A stretch of 64,000 bases of DNA from Siphonodentalium dalli (GCA_032622095.1 CP136066.1:104619319-104683318); one strand, 5' to 3'. Positions 35,305 through 47,170 are shown, counted from the stretch's first letter. Numbers and translations: made by a program. The notes: generated by a model not told the origin, from the sequence alone.

Positions 35305-35458
35305 TTAACACGTTGAGTGCCGGAAATCAATTAGTAATCTCGCCAGTTTGCCAAATCGTGGCAAGATAGATACCCGTAGTATACCATAATTTGGCTTCAA
35401 TGAAGCAAGAATTGGATGACGTCGCGACTTTAGATGAAAGAAACGGCGATCGATAGTA

Positions 35459-35540
35459 CTACGAGATATCTCGTAGCCGGCAATGGCGGAAGGAATTTGG
35501 GTATTCCCACCACCAGTGCCAACTACGAGTTATCTCGTAG
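35459..35540. repeat. CTACGAG/CTCGTAG palindrome pair, left
   Basis: CTACGAGATATCTCGTAG (35,459-35,476, perfect 18 bp) and CTACGAGTTATCTCGTAG (35,523-35,540). The same palindrome occurs twice at the right end. It could be a transposase- or host-factor-binding site. Confidence 0.85.
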
Positions 35541-36816
35541 ACACAATTGGACACGTTTGAGCAACAAATATGAAGTAGAATGTAACCCAAACAAGTTATT
35601 TTGGTGGTCAGCATATTTATGGAGGTGTGTGTGTGTGTCCTTGTAGTGGTTATAGCTCGTTATATAGTTATATTATGGCTGATGCACGCTGGAGCAAACA
35701 CTTATATGAGCATGCATGGCTACAGACGGTGAATCCGACGTGGAATCCGGTGAATTTGTTTCCTGTGAGGATGAGTTTATTTCGTCCATGACTACGCGCA
35801 TGCATCTTTACGAGCATGCATCTTCTGTTTTTTCGGGCATTGTAAGTTATCTCCCATATAGCCCGATTTAGGCCTATGCTAGGGTTCCAAAGTACAGCCC
35901 GAAATAATAGTGTAGGAAGAATTGTCAGCACAAAATTAAAGCAACGATGCAACAGTAACCAAATAGATCCCTGTACATTCAGGAGTGTGCTACATGTAAC
36001 GATTCCATATAATCCATCCGTCTGGAAATAAGTTACCCTTGCCCCAAACCTCTATGCTACACAAAACCATTTATCCGTACATACGTGTGGAACAGTTCGA
36101 TGAACTGCATGACGTCTAGAGTACGGTTTTTGTTATGCTTTCCATTGTCCAACACGTTCGAAGAGGGTTCAATGTAGCTTTGGGGAATAATTGTTCCGCT
36201 TTACTTGAATTATAAATAATAAAATACCTAGCCCTCAAATGGAGCCGCACAGTGTATTCCAAAATCAACTGCTCTGTTCCCTAATAATGAGATAATGGTA
36301 GCATCAACGTGCGTAACGTCATGGATTATCCGCTTATCTTGTATTGGATGCGTCCATTCGCACACGCGTGCATGAGAGGGAACATATTTGGCAGGCCTGT
36401 GTGACGTGTGTGGGTGGTTGTTCGAAGTTGCAATGTGTTGAAACACAGCGATGTAACCATTCCTCGAAACTGCCTTCGCATGTTTGTTCATTGTGAATAT
36501 CCACCCCCCCCCCCCTGACTGTGTTTGCAAGCGTACATGCACATTATCAGTCTATTGAATACCAAAAACCCAGTCCAATTGCCCACACACGACTGCCTCT
36601 GGTGGTCACTCAGTGAGACAGTGTCAGCTGTATTCACTCACAACTGGATCATTTTGAGTAGGATATATGTGCTCATGGTGCTCACCTCTGTTGAACAATG
36701 CAAGGAGAGCCACACTATTTATTTTATAAAATCACTGTTCTGATGTCCCGAGGCGGGTTTTCGTGTTGCATCGACCTATTCCACTGCTTCCGTTTGTCAG
36801 TTACACGACATGGAAA

Positions 36817-36878
36817 CCACTACGAGATAACTCGTAGTGGCAACCTGCGAAGGTTGCATACTACGAGATAACTCGTAG
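36817..36878. repeat. CTACGAG/CTCGTAG palindrome pair, right
   Basis: CCACTACGAGATAACTCGTAG plus TGG (36,817-36,840) and CTACGAGATAACTCGTAG (36,861-36,878), separated by the hairpin CAACCTGCGAAGGTTG. They sit directly beside the right terminus of the element. Confidence 0.85.
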
Positions 36879-36896
36879 TGGCACTCAACGTGTTAA

Positions 36897-37382
36897 AAGC
36901 AAAAAGACTTTCTCTTTATAATATTCAGATTTTCCAAACACCGCGAAATGACAACATTAGAACAAAAAGTTTGACATACCAGCATCATATCAATTCAGCG
37001 GGACCCACCAACATCATAGCAGGACCACTTAACAATGGGTTATTGAGATGTCCCAAAAAGTAATACCCGCTGTTATCTGCGTCAGAAGGCGAGCGTTTAT
37101 CCTTAAGGTTAGAGTTATGCCTCTTCTACAGACATTGTGTCGATCGCGGCAATGTTCATTTCCCACCAAAGACCAAGAGTTATGTTTCTTGTACAACGAT
37201 ATAATATTAGAGGCGGCTCACGCGATCACTGAATTCGTGTGACCATGTTTTCTTGGCGCTGAACTATTGCCATATGAGAATCCAGATGTTGCCGATCTCT
37301 AGCACGCAGGACGCAAAGTCAATTTCGGAAATTTATAATTAAACTACCACATTTCTTATTGAACATGAATATCGCAATGCAG
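36897..37382. other. unassigned sequence
   Basis: Two short forward frames overlap near 37,050 and are not recognised. No repeat signal. Confidence 0.35.
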
Positions 37383-37660
37383 CCTGTTCTCCCAAAAAGC
37401 AGAATATTATCTGATAATAATAGAACTTGTTTAGCTGGATAATCTGCTTAGAATTGTCTCAGTTTGAGTCGATAATGTGCTGAAAATGAGAACATTTTAG
37501 TCAAATTATCGACGCATGAGGCAATTCTAAGCAGATTATGTGCGGACAAGAACAAATAAGCAAACTCACGACTTTTCAGGTGTATGCTCTTTAACATGTA
37601 TTTTCATCACCTATTTCTTATTATAGGTCGATTATGTGCGTATTTCCGCGAGGATATGTT
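37383..37660 (+). repeat. dispersed repeat A, copy 3
   Basis: TGTTCTCCCAAAAAGCAGAA to CGCGAGGATATGTTG, collinear with copies 1 and 2 but lacking the GTGGCCCGCGC block through an internal deletion. Confidence 0.6.
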
Positions 37661-38959
37661 GCGCAATGGGTTCACGAATTGTTTTAAACAAGGCCAGTAT
37701 TTTTCTGTTTTACCGATGGTCAATGTATAATACTAATGTGCATTTGTCACAGTTTCGATAGATGTGTGACGTCATAATGGCCCTCAGCGCGCCGCGTAAT
37801 GACATTTTTCGTCCATTCGGACAATCTTCCCCTCTCGACAAGCAGACTCTCTTTAGGATAACATACGGCTGTAGTCGCGGTATAATTGAAAGCTATATAG
37901 CCAATTCACCATCAAATCACTATATGCTACTGCCACCCAAAAACTTAGCCCTCCACCAATGTTGAGATTCGGACAAAAACATACGCCTGACACATTCGCT
38001 AAATGTGTATTATTAGTTATTCTGTTTTTACTTTTTATTTGCACCTGAGAACAGAAAACCAAGAACTATATTGCAGAAGTGGATTATTATTTACTTGACT
38101 GGAACAGAAAAGGAATGTTTCAATGTGATTTACGTGATAAGTGAATGAAATTAGGTAAGCATTTGATGGCGTAAACACATATATCCCAATATACTGCCTG
38201 AAACATCAAAGATTTGCGGGGGGCAATTGCCGCAAAGTGTAATCCAGTTCACATGCGACAACACGCGCCCCAATGTTCGATATTCCTACTCGTCAATTTT
38301 AAAAGCTTATTTTCGTTACCTGGTTTGCGAAACTACTAGTTTTTAGATAGTTTAACGGAGGCAGATTTTGACTTTTTGTTATTGAGGTTGAAATGAGTTT
38401 AATGAACTGAAACTGATTTTATAGATAAATATTGTCAATTAAATTGTGAGTTCTCAGCAAGTCAGTGGGTGACCCAATTGTAATGCCAGATTAAATTGAA
38501 AACCGAAATTAGCAAATAAAATTGACTCGACAACGGGGTAGACAGGATGGAAAACCCTGTTCAAATGTTGACCGATATATGACACTTATCCTTGTATATC
38601 ATTGTCTCGATATCAAGTGGCAACATTTCTTGACACGAAACAGAAAAGGCGTGAAGTACACATTTCAACGAGAGAAAAAATATTCAATTTCCAAGTTCGC
38701 AGTCATAAATATATAAAACAATCGGCGAATCTTGGGTCAGGTCATCGTCGGAATTTTTTATGTGATAAAAACTGAAAAAGACATCAACTATATGCAGAAA
38801 CTAATTGTTGTGGATATTCATTTCTATGTGAGGTGGTAATTTTTCATCTCTATCAGCATTTTTAACGATAAGAGAGGTGTTAATGGAGGGACTATATTTT
38901 ATCCATCGCATTAAATTTAAAAGTCGGAATTGGCTGAGTGTTTCCTATGGCCGCACAAT
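37661..38959. other. unassigned; one duplicated 38-bp fragment
   Basis: CTATATTGCAGAAGTGGATT...ATTTGACTGG-like sequence at 38,066-38,102 duplicates part of 34,667-34,705. The rest has only short frames and AT-rich sequence. Confidence 0.4.
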
Positions 38960-39091
38960 GGGTATAGCAGTGTGGTGTTTTGTGATTTCGGAAAGGTGCA
39001 TGGCGAATACAGTTCGCCCATTAACTAAATTTGCCACAGTATATCCGCCCTGTACCTTTCCGAAATCACAAAACACCACACCGTTATACCC
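38960..39091. repeat. foldback element, 41-bp arms
   Basis: GGGTATAGCAGTGTGGTG...GGAAAGGT and its near-perfect reverse complement ACCTTTCC...CACCACACCGTTATACCC surround a 50-bp loop. It looks like a small MITE. No target duplication is obvious. Confidence 0.75.
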
Positions 39092-39241
39092 TACATAAAC
39101 CAACTAATACTATACAACCCGCATCGATAATTCGGAACGGAAGCCATCCGGTATGCCATCTTTATCAGAGGTCGCAAAGAACGACCGAAAGCTAGCACAT
39201 TTATAATAAAACAAGTCTCTAAAGGTTTATAGGTATAGGTT

Positions 39242-39333
39242 ATAAACCGCTTGGTATCTGTACAAGAAATATAGACCAAGGTCGCGAAGCAGCCGCGGTC
39301 TATATTTCTTGTACATATACCCAAGCGGGTTAT
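39242..39333. repeat. foldback, 36-bp arms
   Basis: ATAAACCGCTTGGTATCTGT...ATATAGACC pairs with GGTCTATATTTCTTGTAC...CCAAGCGGGTTAT around GAAGCAGCC. It is immediately left of the GGTTCACACCCC element. Confidence 0.75.
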
Positions 39334-39348
39334 GAAATATTTCTAAAA

Positions 39349-40212
39349 CGGTTCACACCCCAAGGCAAACAAAATTGAGCCACATTATATACGACGATTA
39401 CCTATCAATTACCATTCAATCAAAAGTTAATTGAATGGTTTGTGTTGTTAAATTTTCCTGTTGAACAATTTGTCAAATGCTCGTTGACAATCGGATCACT
39501 TGCGGCAGCATTATTTATCAGAGTTGATAAACCATTTTGTCTCCGAACTTGAAAACGTTTTTTATACTGATGACGTGTTTCTGGATAAAGCAGATTTTTC
39601 CTTGTGATAATAAACTTTTTCGGCTGTTAAGGTTATTTTTGTTGTCATAATGGGATTATCGTTCAGAATACAGGAGGCAATCAAAGTTCCGGTAGTGTTC
39701 GGACCCCGACGTGAAACTATTCCACATTACATGAAGTGTGTGTGATGAAATAACACCGGCATTCATGACAACATATTTAACCAAACCTGCATTGCATGTA
39801 CATGTGAACAGTTTGTGGAATGTTCTCAATGCTATCATTCCAAAGCTCGTGATTATTGTGGATTATACATTCCAAATAGGTTTGGATTTCGTTCAGTTCA
39901 CTTCCAATTACCCCGCCCCTCCCGACAAACCAAAACATATTCAATCGAAAGTGTTGGGCCCCCACCGATGCAGCACACCACCTCTATGACCGCTACTGAC
40001 CGTGTTTAACTTCCCGAGTGACTGGTGCTATCATTATGGCGTATTGTTATAGAATTTCACACCTTCCGCTCCGATCTCCTTTCAGCAATTAATGTCAATT
40101 TATGTGTGATATTTAGCTCAATTCTATATTTTGGCCCCGTCGAAATACAGATTCATACAAGAAATATTGTTCATGAATTGGAGCAATTTGATTGGCCGAG
40201 GGGTGTGAACCG
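39349..40212. mobile_element. CGGTTCACACCCC inverted-terminus element
   Basis: The left end CGGTTCACACCCCAAGGC and the right end GCCGAGGGGTGTGAACCG are inverted, with weaker similarity continuing inward (CAAACAAAATTGAGC against GCAATTTGATTGG). Length is 864 bp. Inner frames of 60-83 codons are unconvincing. Probably a non-autonomous DNA element. The superfamily is unclear because flanking duplications are not evident. Confidence 0.55.
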
Positions 40213-40544
40213 GTTTATAATCTTTCTTATTCTATATTCCAAGTCGAAATATATTGGAATCGATTATTTCTCATAACTGAATGCTGACTCGCAAGAACTA
40301 ATACTGGCCCAACGCAGACATAGAATGCGTTATCAATATCAATATTCGGTCGTGGAGAATGCCATGTATAATATTGGTCAAGTGGTCACTTTCCTTTGAC
40401 ACCGCGCCAATTTTGACTGTTTTCTTCTTCAATGTTTTATTGCCCATAAATCACATATATACAAGTATAATGCGACAATAGAGCCATATATATATGAAAA
40501 ACATAACACATTCAATGTCAAGAGGTGCAGACAAGAGGGACACA
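40213..40544. other. unassigned sequence
   Basis: No signal recognised up to the microsatellite. Confidence 0.3.
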
Positions 40545-40690
40545 CATACATGCGCACATATACATATACATACATATATACATACATATATATACATATA
40601 CACATACACACATGCATACATACACATGCACATACATACATACATATACCCGCGTACATACACATATACGTACATACATACATACATATG
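40545..40690. repeat. CATA/CACA microsatellite
   Basis: Mixed ACATACAT, ATATACAT and CACATACA tracts. Tyr/Ile/His open frames across it are artefacts. Confidence 0.95.
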
Positions 40691-41333
40691 GGTAACATGA
40701 TAATAATTCATCTCCAACTTGGTCAATTCAGCGCTGTGTGTGTGAGGGCGACTGACCGGGGCTCGGTGTGTGGAAACCCACGAGATACAGGTCCGTCTCC
40801 CACTGTTAATACAAGACATTCACACAATTGTACCGGCATCATTTGAGGTGACACTTTTCTACTGGAAACAGAACATGATGCTGGAAACTGTCCTACTTCG
40901 GACAGCATGGATTCCCACACACCTCACCTAATACAGGTCCGGTACACTGCCAAAAATAATTTCTTAATAAGATAAAATATCTTGAAACAAGAAAAACTAT
41001 TTCCTGAAACAGGAAAATAAATCTTATTTTGGGAAATATACCCCCCAAGTCTGCTACATCAAGAAAATTTAAGAAACTCCCACCAGTCAAGAGATAGTTT
41101 TCTCAAATAAGATAGATTTTAGTCTTGAAACAAGAAACAATTTCCTTACTAAGAAAATGGCTTCAAAAATTAAATATATATTTCTTGTTTCAAGATTTTT
41201 TTTCTAAGTTAAGAAATACTTAAAGAAAATATTTCTAAACCAAGAATTAATTGTTATGTACAAATTACTGCTGTAATGGAATAACTGTAAAAGTCCAACG
41301 ATAGCAAAATTGTGATAAAAATGTTATGGTAAA

Positions 41334-41605
41334 CATTGAAAAAGGTCCAACCTGTTGATTAAATATTCTGAAATTCATATTCATACTTAAATATTTGAAC
41401 TACATGTAATACTACAGCTATAGGATTATATAATTGTTGACAAGTCACTCACTGTAACAGTTTTGTTTACATAACATTGGAAAAGGTCCAACCTGTTGAT
41501 TAAATATTCTGAAAATGTTATTCATAGTTAAATATTTGAACTAATAATACAGCTAGAATTATATATTTGTTGACAAATCACTGTAACAGTTTTGTTTACA
41601 TGACA
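41334..41605 (+). repeat. tandem duplication, period 141 bp
   Basis: Two copies share AAAGGTCCAACCTGTTGATT (41,341 and 41,482), TTAAATATTTGAACTA and CTGTAACAGTTTTGTTTACA. Confidence 0.85.
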
Positions 41606-41730
41606 ATAGTTTCAACAGCTGTAATTTTGTTATTGGCAATCTGTCAGTAAGTGTTTTTATCTATTTCTCAATGCTCTTAGGGATTGCTGACCTTTATACA
41701 ATTTTAATAAAATTTTGTTTGCACAATATA

Positions 41731-41930
41731 GTGGGTCGCCATTGAGGAGGCCTCCCTTGAAATCTCCAGTTGGTGGTTTGCCACACCATCCCGAACTAGA
41801 CAAACCTCTCTGGTGGCCCCTTGCATTGAACCTATTAATTAAACAGGTACTTCAAGCTGGTATATACCCCTCTTATATAAGGATGGAAGATGCTACCAAT
41901 TTCAAACCGATGGTATTTCTTCAGAGTTGA
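41731..41930 (+). other. possible exon fragment inside CACTA-like element
   Basis: GTTTGCACAATATAG precedes an open stretch (SGSPLRRPPLKSPVGGLPHH...PLWWPLALNLLIKQ), and CAG|GTACTT at 41,847 could be a donor. The GC content is higher than that of the surroundings. No family recognised. It may be a remnant of an element-encoded protein. Confidence 0.2.
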
Positions 41931-44130
41931 CTCTCTTGTATTATGAAAGCAAGCCCAATGAGGCCATGCACCTATTGTATGTTTATAATACACAAAAGAC
42001 TATATCTTAGCAGAATGCATGTCTCTGATGATACAAACAATAAAATATCCAATTTATCCATAGTTGAATTTCATTTGGCTATATAGGAAAGCATACAATG
42101 TGGCTTTTATGTAGTTTCCACAAAGTATTTTAAGTAAAATATCCATCAAGTGATGTGTTCTGCCTTGTCCTATATATTAAAATGCATGCAATGGCCATGA
42201 TAAATGCTTAATTTATAGGTAGAGATGTCAATCTGATAAGAAATACTGACATTTTAGGTTTGATACACCATTTCAGCTGGCTTGGCATCTTTTAAATTTG
42301 AAACCTAAGGAAATTTATTCAGCTTTGACCCTCTAAATTATGGAAGAAAGCCCAAATGAAGCCACTATTTGCATGTTAGTAACATGTATAAGGCTATATC
42401 TCAACAGAATACATGTCTCTGATAAAATGCACAATAAAATATCCATAGTTCAATTGCATTTGGCTATAGAGGGATGCATACAATATTGGTTTTATGTAGT
42501 TTCCACAGACCATTTTAAGTAAAATATCCATCAAATGATGTTTTCTACATAGCCTTGTATATTAAAATGCTTGTAATGATCATGCGAAATGTTTAATTCA
42601 TTAGTTGATATGTCCATCTGATAAGAAATACTGACAATTGAGGTTTAAAATACCATTTCATGGGATTATGGGATCATAAATATCAAACTAAGGGAATTCC
42701 TTCAGATTTGACTCTCTAAATAATGGAAGAAAGCCAAAATGAAGCCACTATTTGCATGTTAATGACATGTATAAGGCTATATCTCAACAGAATACATGTC
42801 TCTGATGAAATCAACAATAAAATATCCATAGTTTAATTTGTTTTGGCTATACAGGGATGCATACAACATGGCTTTTAGGTTGTTTCCACAGACTATTTTA
42901 AGTAAAATATCCATCAAATGATGTTTTCTGCCTTGTCCTGTATATTAAAATGCATGCAATGACCATGAAAAATGTTTAATTTATTGGTAGAGATGTCCAT
43001 CTGATAAGAAATACTGCCATTTGAGGTTTGATACACCATTTCAGCTGGCTTGGCATCTTACAAATTTGAAATAAGGGAATTTATTCAGCTTTGACCCTCT
43101 AAATTATGGAAAAAAAGCCTAAATTATGCCATTATTGGCATCTTTATAACATATATAAGGCTATATCTGAACAGAATACATGTCTCTGATGAAATCAACA
43201 ATAAAATATCCATAGTTTAATTTGTTTTGGCTATACAGGGATGCATACAACATGGCTTTTAGGTTGTTTCCACAGACTATTTTAAGTAAAATATCCATCA
43301 AATGATGTTTTCTGCCTTGTCCTGTATATTAAAATGCATGCAATGACCATGAAAAATGTTTAATTTATTGGTAGAGATGTCCATCTGATAAGAAATACTG
43401 CCATTTGAGGTTTGATATACCATTTCAGCTGGCTTGGCATCTTACAAATTTGAAATAAGGGAATTTATTCAGCTTTGACCCTCTAAATTATGGAAAAAAA
43501 GCCTAAATTATGCCATTATTGGCATCTTTATAACATATATAAGGCTATATCTGAACAGAATACATGTCTCAGATGAAATAAACAATACAATATCCATAGT
43601 TTAATTTGATTTGGCTATACAGGGATGCATACAATATTGCTTTTATGTAGTTTCCACTGACTATTTTAAGTAAAATATCCATCAAATGATGTTTTCTACA
43701 TTGCCTTGTATATTAAAAATGCATGTAATGACCATGGGAAATGTTTAATTTATTAGTTGATATGTCCATCTGATAGGAAATACTGACATTTGAGGTTTTA
43801 AATACCATTTCATGGGATTATGGAATCATAAATATCAAACTAAGGGAATTTCTTCAGATTTGACTCTCTAAATGATGGTAGAAAGGCCAAATGAAGCCAC
43901 TATTTGCATGTTTATAACATGTATAAGGCCATATCTTTGCAGAATGCTTTTCTCTGATAATAAAACAAATAACATATCTATATTTCATAGTTTGGTTGGC
44001 AAAACAGGGTGCATAACATGTGGTTTTAAAGTAGTTTCACAGACTATTTTAACTAGAATATCAATTAAATGATGTAATCTAACTTGCCCTGTGTTTTAAA
44101 ATGCATACACTGACCATGATAAATGTTTAA
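41895..44130 (+). repeat. satellite array, about 384-bp unit
   Basis: Equivalent ATTAAAATGC positions fall at 42,176, 42,561, 42,944, 43,328, 43,712 and about 44,095, giving periods of 383-385 bp and about 5.8 units. Units come in two types, distinguished by CAGCTGGCTTGGCATCTT (type 1, near 42,275, 43,040, 43,425) or CATGGGATTATGG (type 2, near 42,660, 43,813). The order is 1-2-1-1-2. The two adjacent type 1 units are nearly identical over more than 380 bp, showing a recent unequal exchange. Open frames in it are artefacts. Confidence 0.9.
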
Positions 44131-44139
44131 TACAAACAG

Positions 44140-44181
44140 CGTCCTTAATGCTGCACCAGCCTAACTCCAGTTATGAAAGGG
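44140..44181 (-). mobile_element. solo end of piggyBac-like MITE
   Basis: AATGCTGCACCAGCCTAACTCC followed by TATGAAAGGG then TTAA (44,182-44,185) matches the right end of the complete element at 2,173-2,397. The other end is absent, apparently cut by the satellite. Confidence 0.65.
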
Positions 44182-44209
44182 TTAAATTAATAAACAAAGG
44201 TTGCACAGA

Positions 44210-44630
44210 CACCCCCCCCCCCCCTTCAACAGCGCGGTGAGTGTGTTTTTTATGTATGTCATACCCGGTATAAGAGGCCCCCCCCCATTTCGTACGCCGT
44301 ATTCCATGCCCTGTTACGAGGTACGACATATTCCGGCCCCTCTGTTAGGAGGTATTCGGTATTCCAAAAATACCGGTATTCGTATTCCAACAAAAAATGA
44401 TCATAAGAATAATATAAATGCGATGTTTGTCACAATAAATGCACGGTTTGACATACAGATCGTCGATCATCAATTTATATCATTTTAGACATGGACATTA
44501 TGACCTGCGTTCGTACGACAATAGAGAATTTATCCATATGGCTGTTAACTGGTATTTCGTATTCCACCCTCTGTGTTAAGTGGTATTATTCCGTATTCCA
44601 AGGGGTGGGGGTGCTCTTATATGGTGTGAA
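44210..44630 (+). repeat. poly-C tracts and GTATTCC word cluster
   Basis: Poly-C tracts occur at 44,211-44,224 and 44,278-44,286. TATTCC words (mostly GTATTCC or CATATTCC) recur at least seven times from 44,295 to 44,605, often preceded by CG or CGG. The pattern is irregular. Confidence 0.5.
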
Positions 44631-44892
44631 GTTTACAACTAATGTGGCAGTCATGAAATTTTTAATTATTAGAACTGTTTGGGATATATACACCCCAATC
44701 ACCCTGTCTCCACGTTCCTGTTGGTGGTGGCCTTATCAATCTATTGCTTCGTTGAACTTTTATTATTACAAATTTGAGCGTGTAATTTCGTTCCACTTTA
44801 CAACAGGGGCAAAAGCATTCCTATTGTTTTACCTACCGGCTCAGATCGAGGCTTCGTGGATAAAAAACTACGTCCATCTTACGTTTTCATAG
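44491..44892 (+). other. unrecognised 133-codon open frame
   Basis: ATG at 44,491 to TAG near 44,890. The protein is aromatic-rich (for example SCWWWPYQSIASLNFYYYKF) and has no known motif. It overlaps the GTATTCC cluster, so it may be spurious. Confidence 0.15.
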
Positions 44893-45477
44893 GATACAAA
44901 TTGATCGGATTTTAGGTAAGTGAAACTAATTAGTAATCAATTGAAGTGATTTCTCATTATGAACAGACTGTTACTAGTAAAATATTTAATCGAACTACAA
45001 TTAAAAGGGCACGAATTATCCATTTTATTCATATGAAATTTGATAGTAAATCGGCCTAATTTTGTTTCCGTGTAATATTTCAGAAAATGGAATCCGTCAT
45101 TGATAAATGAACATTTTTTTGGTCAAAATAGTAACTTCTGACGGACTATGATTATATGGCATTTATGATTCATATATAAAGGTAGCCCTACACAATATTC
45201 CCAACTGCGTTCCCAACTGCAAAAACGATTTTTAATGAATTATAAATTGGCCTAAATTTTATGCTACATAAAAAGAAAAACTATCCGGGAATTGCTATTT
45301 TCGTCTGCAAAATCAAATTCTGCCATAAATGCAGTATATTATCGGTCGACATTAATATGACAATAGTTGGAATATAAAAAGGTCCCATTTATTGAAAATA
45401 TACATGTAGCTTATAAGGAAATTGTCAGTTATGATCAGTTATACTTCATACCATTATTCTAGCAAATGTCAAGGGAA
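44893..45477. other. unassigned AT-rich sequence
   Basis: No signal apart from the direct repeat CCCAACTGCGTTCCCAACTGC near 45,202. Confidence 0.35.
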
Positions 45478-45880
45478 GTCGGTGGCCGACAGGTAGCGTA
45501 CTGGTCTCTCGTGCTATCGGACCGGGGATCGTAACGTGGTCAGGGTATTCTGACAAAAATCAGAACTCGGTCAGATACAAGTTTGTCAGGCTGAAAAGTC
45601 TCATTCGAGATCACTGAATAAAGATCCGAATGCAAAAATGCCGACTTCCCCCCATTACAACACTTGTCCAGGTATGTTGTCGTGCGTTCAGTACGCTGTC
45701 CGATCGGACGCGGACATTAATGGCTGACCCGTGTACACGCCTCAGTGTGTGCACGTTAAAGAACGCTACTGGAGTCACCACAGGGTTATAAAGTTACTCG
45801 GCCGTGGTAGCACCTGGACCTCCACATAATCCTCAGCACATTGAGGGCGATGGAGTATCGAGTAGATAGATAGAGATAGT
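45478..45880 (+). mobile_element. tRNA-derived SINE
   Basis: The head contains TAGCGTACTGG (45,494-45,504), a near-consensus Pol III A box, and GGACCGGGGATCG, a degraded B-box region. The body has GTGTGCACGTTAAAGAACGC (about 45,756), which resembles the conserved central core reported in metazoan, especially mollusc, SINEs. The 3' end is a TAGA repeat (GTAGATAGATAGAG). The LINE at 3,952 has the same tail type, which suggests it or a relative could supply the reverse transcriptase. Confidence 0.7.
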
Positions 45881-46019
45881 CAATCTGATAGAATTCCCAC
45901 AATCTCTTTAATATTGTCATGCCATGGCCAATTTAACACTAAGTGAACGTTCAGATTACCACGATACAATTGTACTAGTAAGTAGGTAAAAAATAATATC
46001 ATGCACTGTTTTATTTAAA

Positions 46020-46600
46020 AGCGAAATTGTGGCGTATCCTTGGTTATCCCCATTTGCGACGTAATCACTAATCAGTCATGTGTATGTAAAAAGTGTGGCC
46101 TGAAGGATCGCATGATAGTCAATCACATGCTTTACAAAAAAACTGTGATTTCATCATGTACGACATCGTATTAAATCGTGTGAACAAACTATCCACGATC
46201 TCGTCGATCCCGGTTCCTCCACTTAAGATTATATCTTTCATCTGTACGTTCACTGAGTGAACATTCATGATTCATATGACTACGATTCAATTGTAAGTGG
46301 ACAGATTCCCATCTTGGGTAATAACCGATAGTTGGACTGCGCATGCTCACGACATGATCACGAGTTATATCAATGCAGATTTGCAAAAATTGTGACGTAT
46401 CCTTGGTTACCTCCACTTGGTGAAATTTGCGTGTACGTAAAAATCGTACAAAGTAAATAGAAATATCATAGGATAGTTAATCACGTGGTTAACCACCGAT
46501 ATTAAATATTCTCATCTGCGATGACATCGTAACAAACTATCCATGATTTTGTCAGGCCCGATTCCTCCACTTACGATTGAATTATGGTCTTCTGACATCT
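46020..46600 (+). repeat. tandem duplication, period 363 bp
   Basis: Shared blocks: CGTATCCTTGGTTA (46,033 and 46,396), ATAGTCAATCAC / ATAGTTAATCAC, ACAAACTATCCA and CCTCCACTTA. The copies are diverged by point changes and indels. Confidence 0.75.
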
Positions 46601-47019
46601 GAATCGCCGAAAATGCTAATATTGTTGGAAGAATGAACTTTACACTTGGTTTTTGAATATGTTTGCAAATTATGAAAATACATGCATCCATATCACATAC
46701 ATATATATGCAGCATACATGTACATGTATTTTTTCTTCAATTACAGAAATACCAGATTCATTAGCCATGGTGGATGCGGCATCATGCCCTCTCATCTTCA
46801 ACATATGAAGATTGATTTCGCCCATGATTAGTCTAAGCGTCGGTCCTGTCTAGCTAGACACGTGGCAATGAACAAATGACAGGTGAAATATTACTGGAAG
46901 TCTGTTCGCCAAAATACCAGTGGTGAGTTTATAATCTACATGTATAGCTACCATGCAGATGAATATTTGTACATTGTCACCAATACATGTATATACTGCT
47001 ATCCTCAAAATTATGGACC
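46601..47019. other. unassigned sequence
   Basis: ATACATGTACATGTAT near 46,714 is a simple palindrome. No other content recognised. Confidence 0.3.
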
Positions 47020-47170
47020 TTAAAAATGGGGGGGGGCGGAAAAAAACTGCAGACACAGGGTGGAAAAAACTGTTTTCTTCGGTTTGGGTATCCCACCCCC
47101 CCCAAAACAGCAAAAACTGCAGTTTTTTTCCACTGACCATTTGCCCGCCCCCCCCCCCCCCCCCAAATCA
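47020..47170. repeat. G/C-homopolymer foldback
   Basis: ATGGGGGGGGGCGG...AAACTGCAG on the left and CTGCAGTTTTTTTCC...GCCCGCCCCCCC on the right are inverted, with a 15-C run at the end. Overlapping open frames on both strands arise from this symmetry. Confidence 0.7.

Larger units (their letters stand above)
35309..36892. mobile_element. TTAA-bounded element with CACGTTGAGTGCC termini
   Basis: TTAA at 35,305-35,308 and 36,893-36,896 flank a 1,584-bp unit whose ends are CACGTTGAGTGCC and GGCACTCAACGTG, exact inverted repeats of 13 bp. TTAA duplications again point to piggyBac-type insertion, though the terminus does not start with CCC. Near both ends lie copies of a CTACGAG...CTCGTAG palindrome: two at 35,459-35,540 and two at 36,817-36,878. 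No transposase frame is present. Confidence 0.7.

Noticed and set aside
40429-40846. Overlapping Cys/Tyr/Met-rich frames of 68-122 codons
   Set aside because: They read through a CATA/CACA microsatellite on both strands.
42340-44072. Repeated 60-66-codon frames (ESPNEATICM)
   Set aside because: They recur with the satellite unit and are interrupted in other units.
41895-44130. CRISPR array
   Set aside because: Units are 384 bp, contiguous and without spacers; the context is animal DNA.
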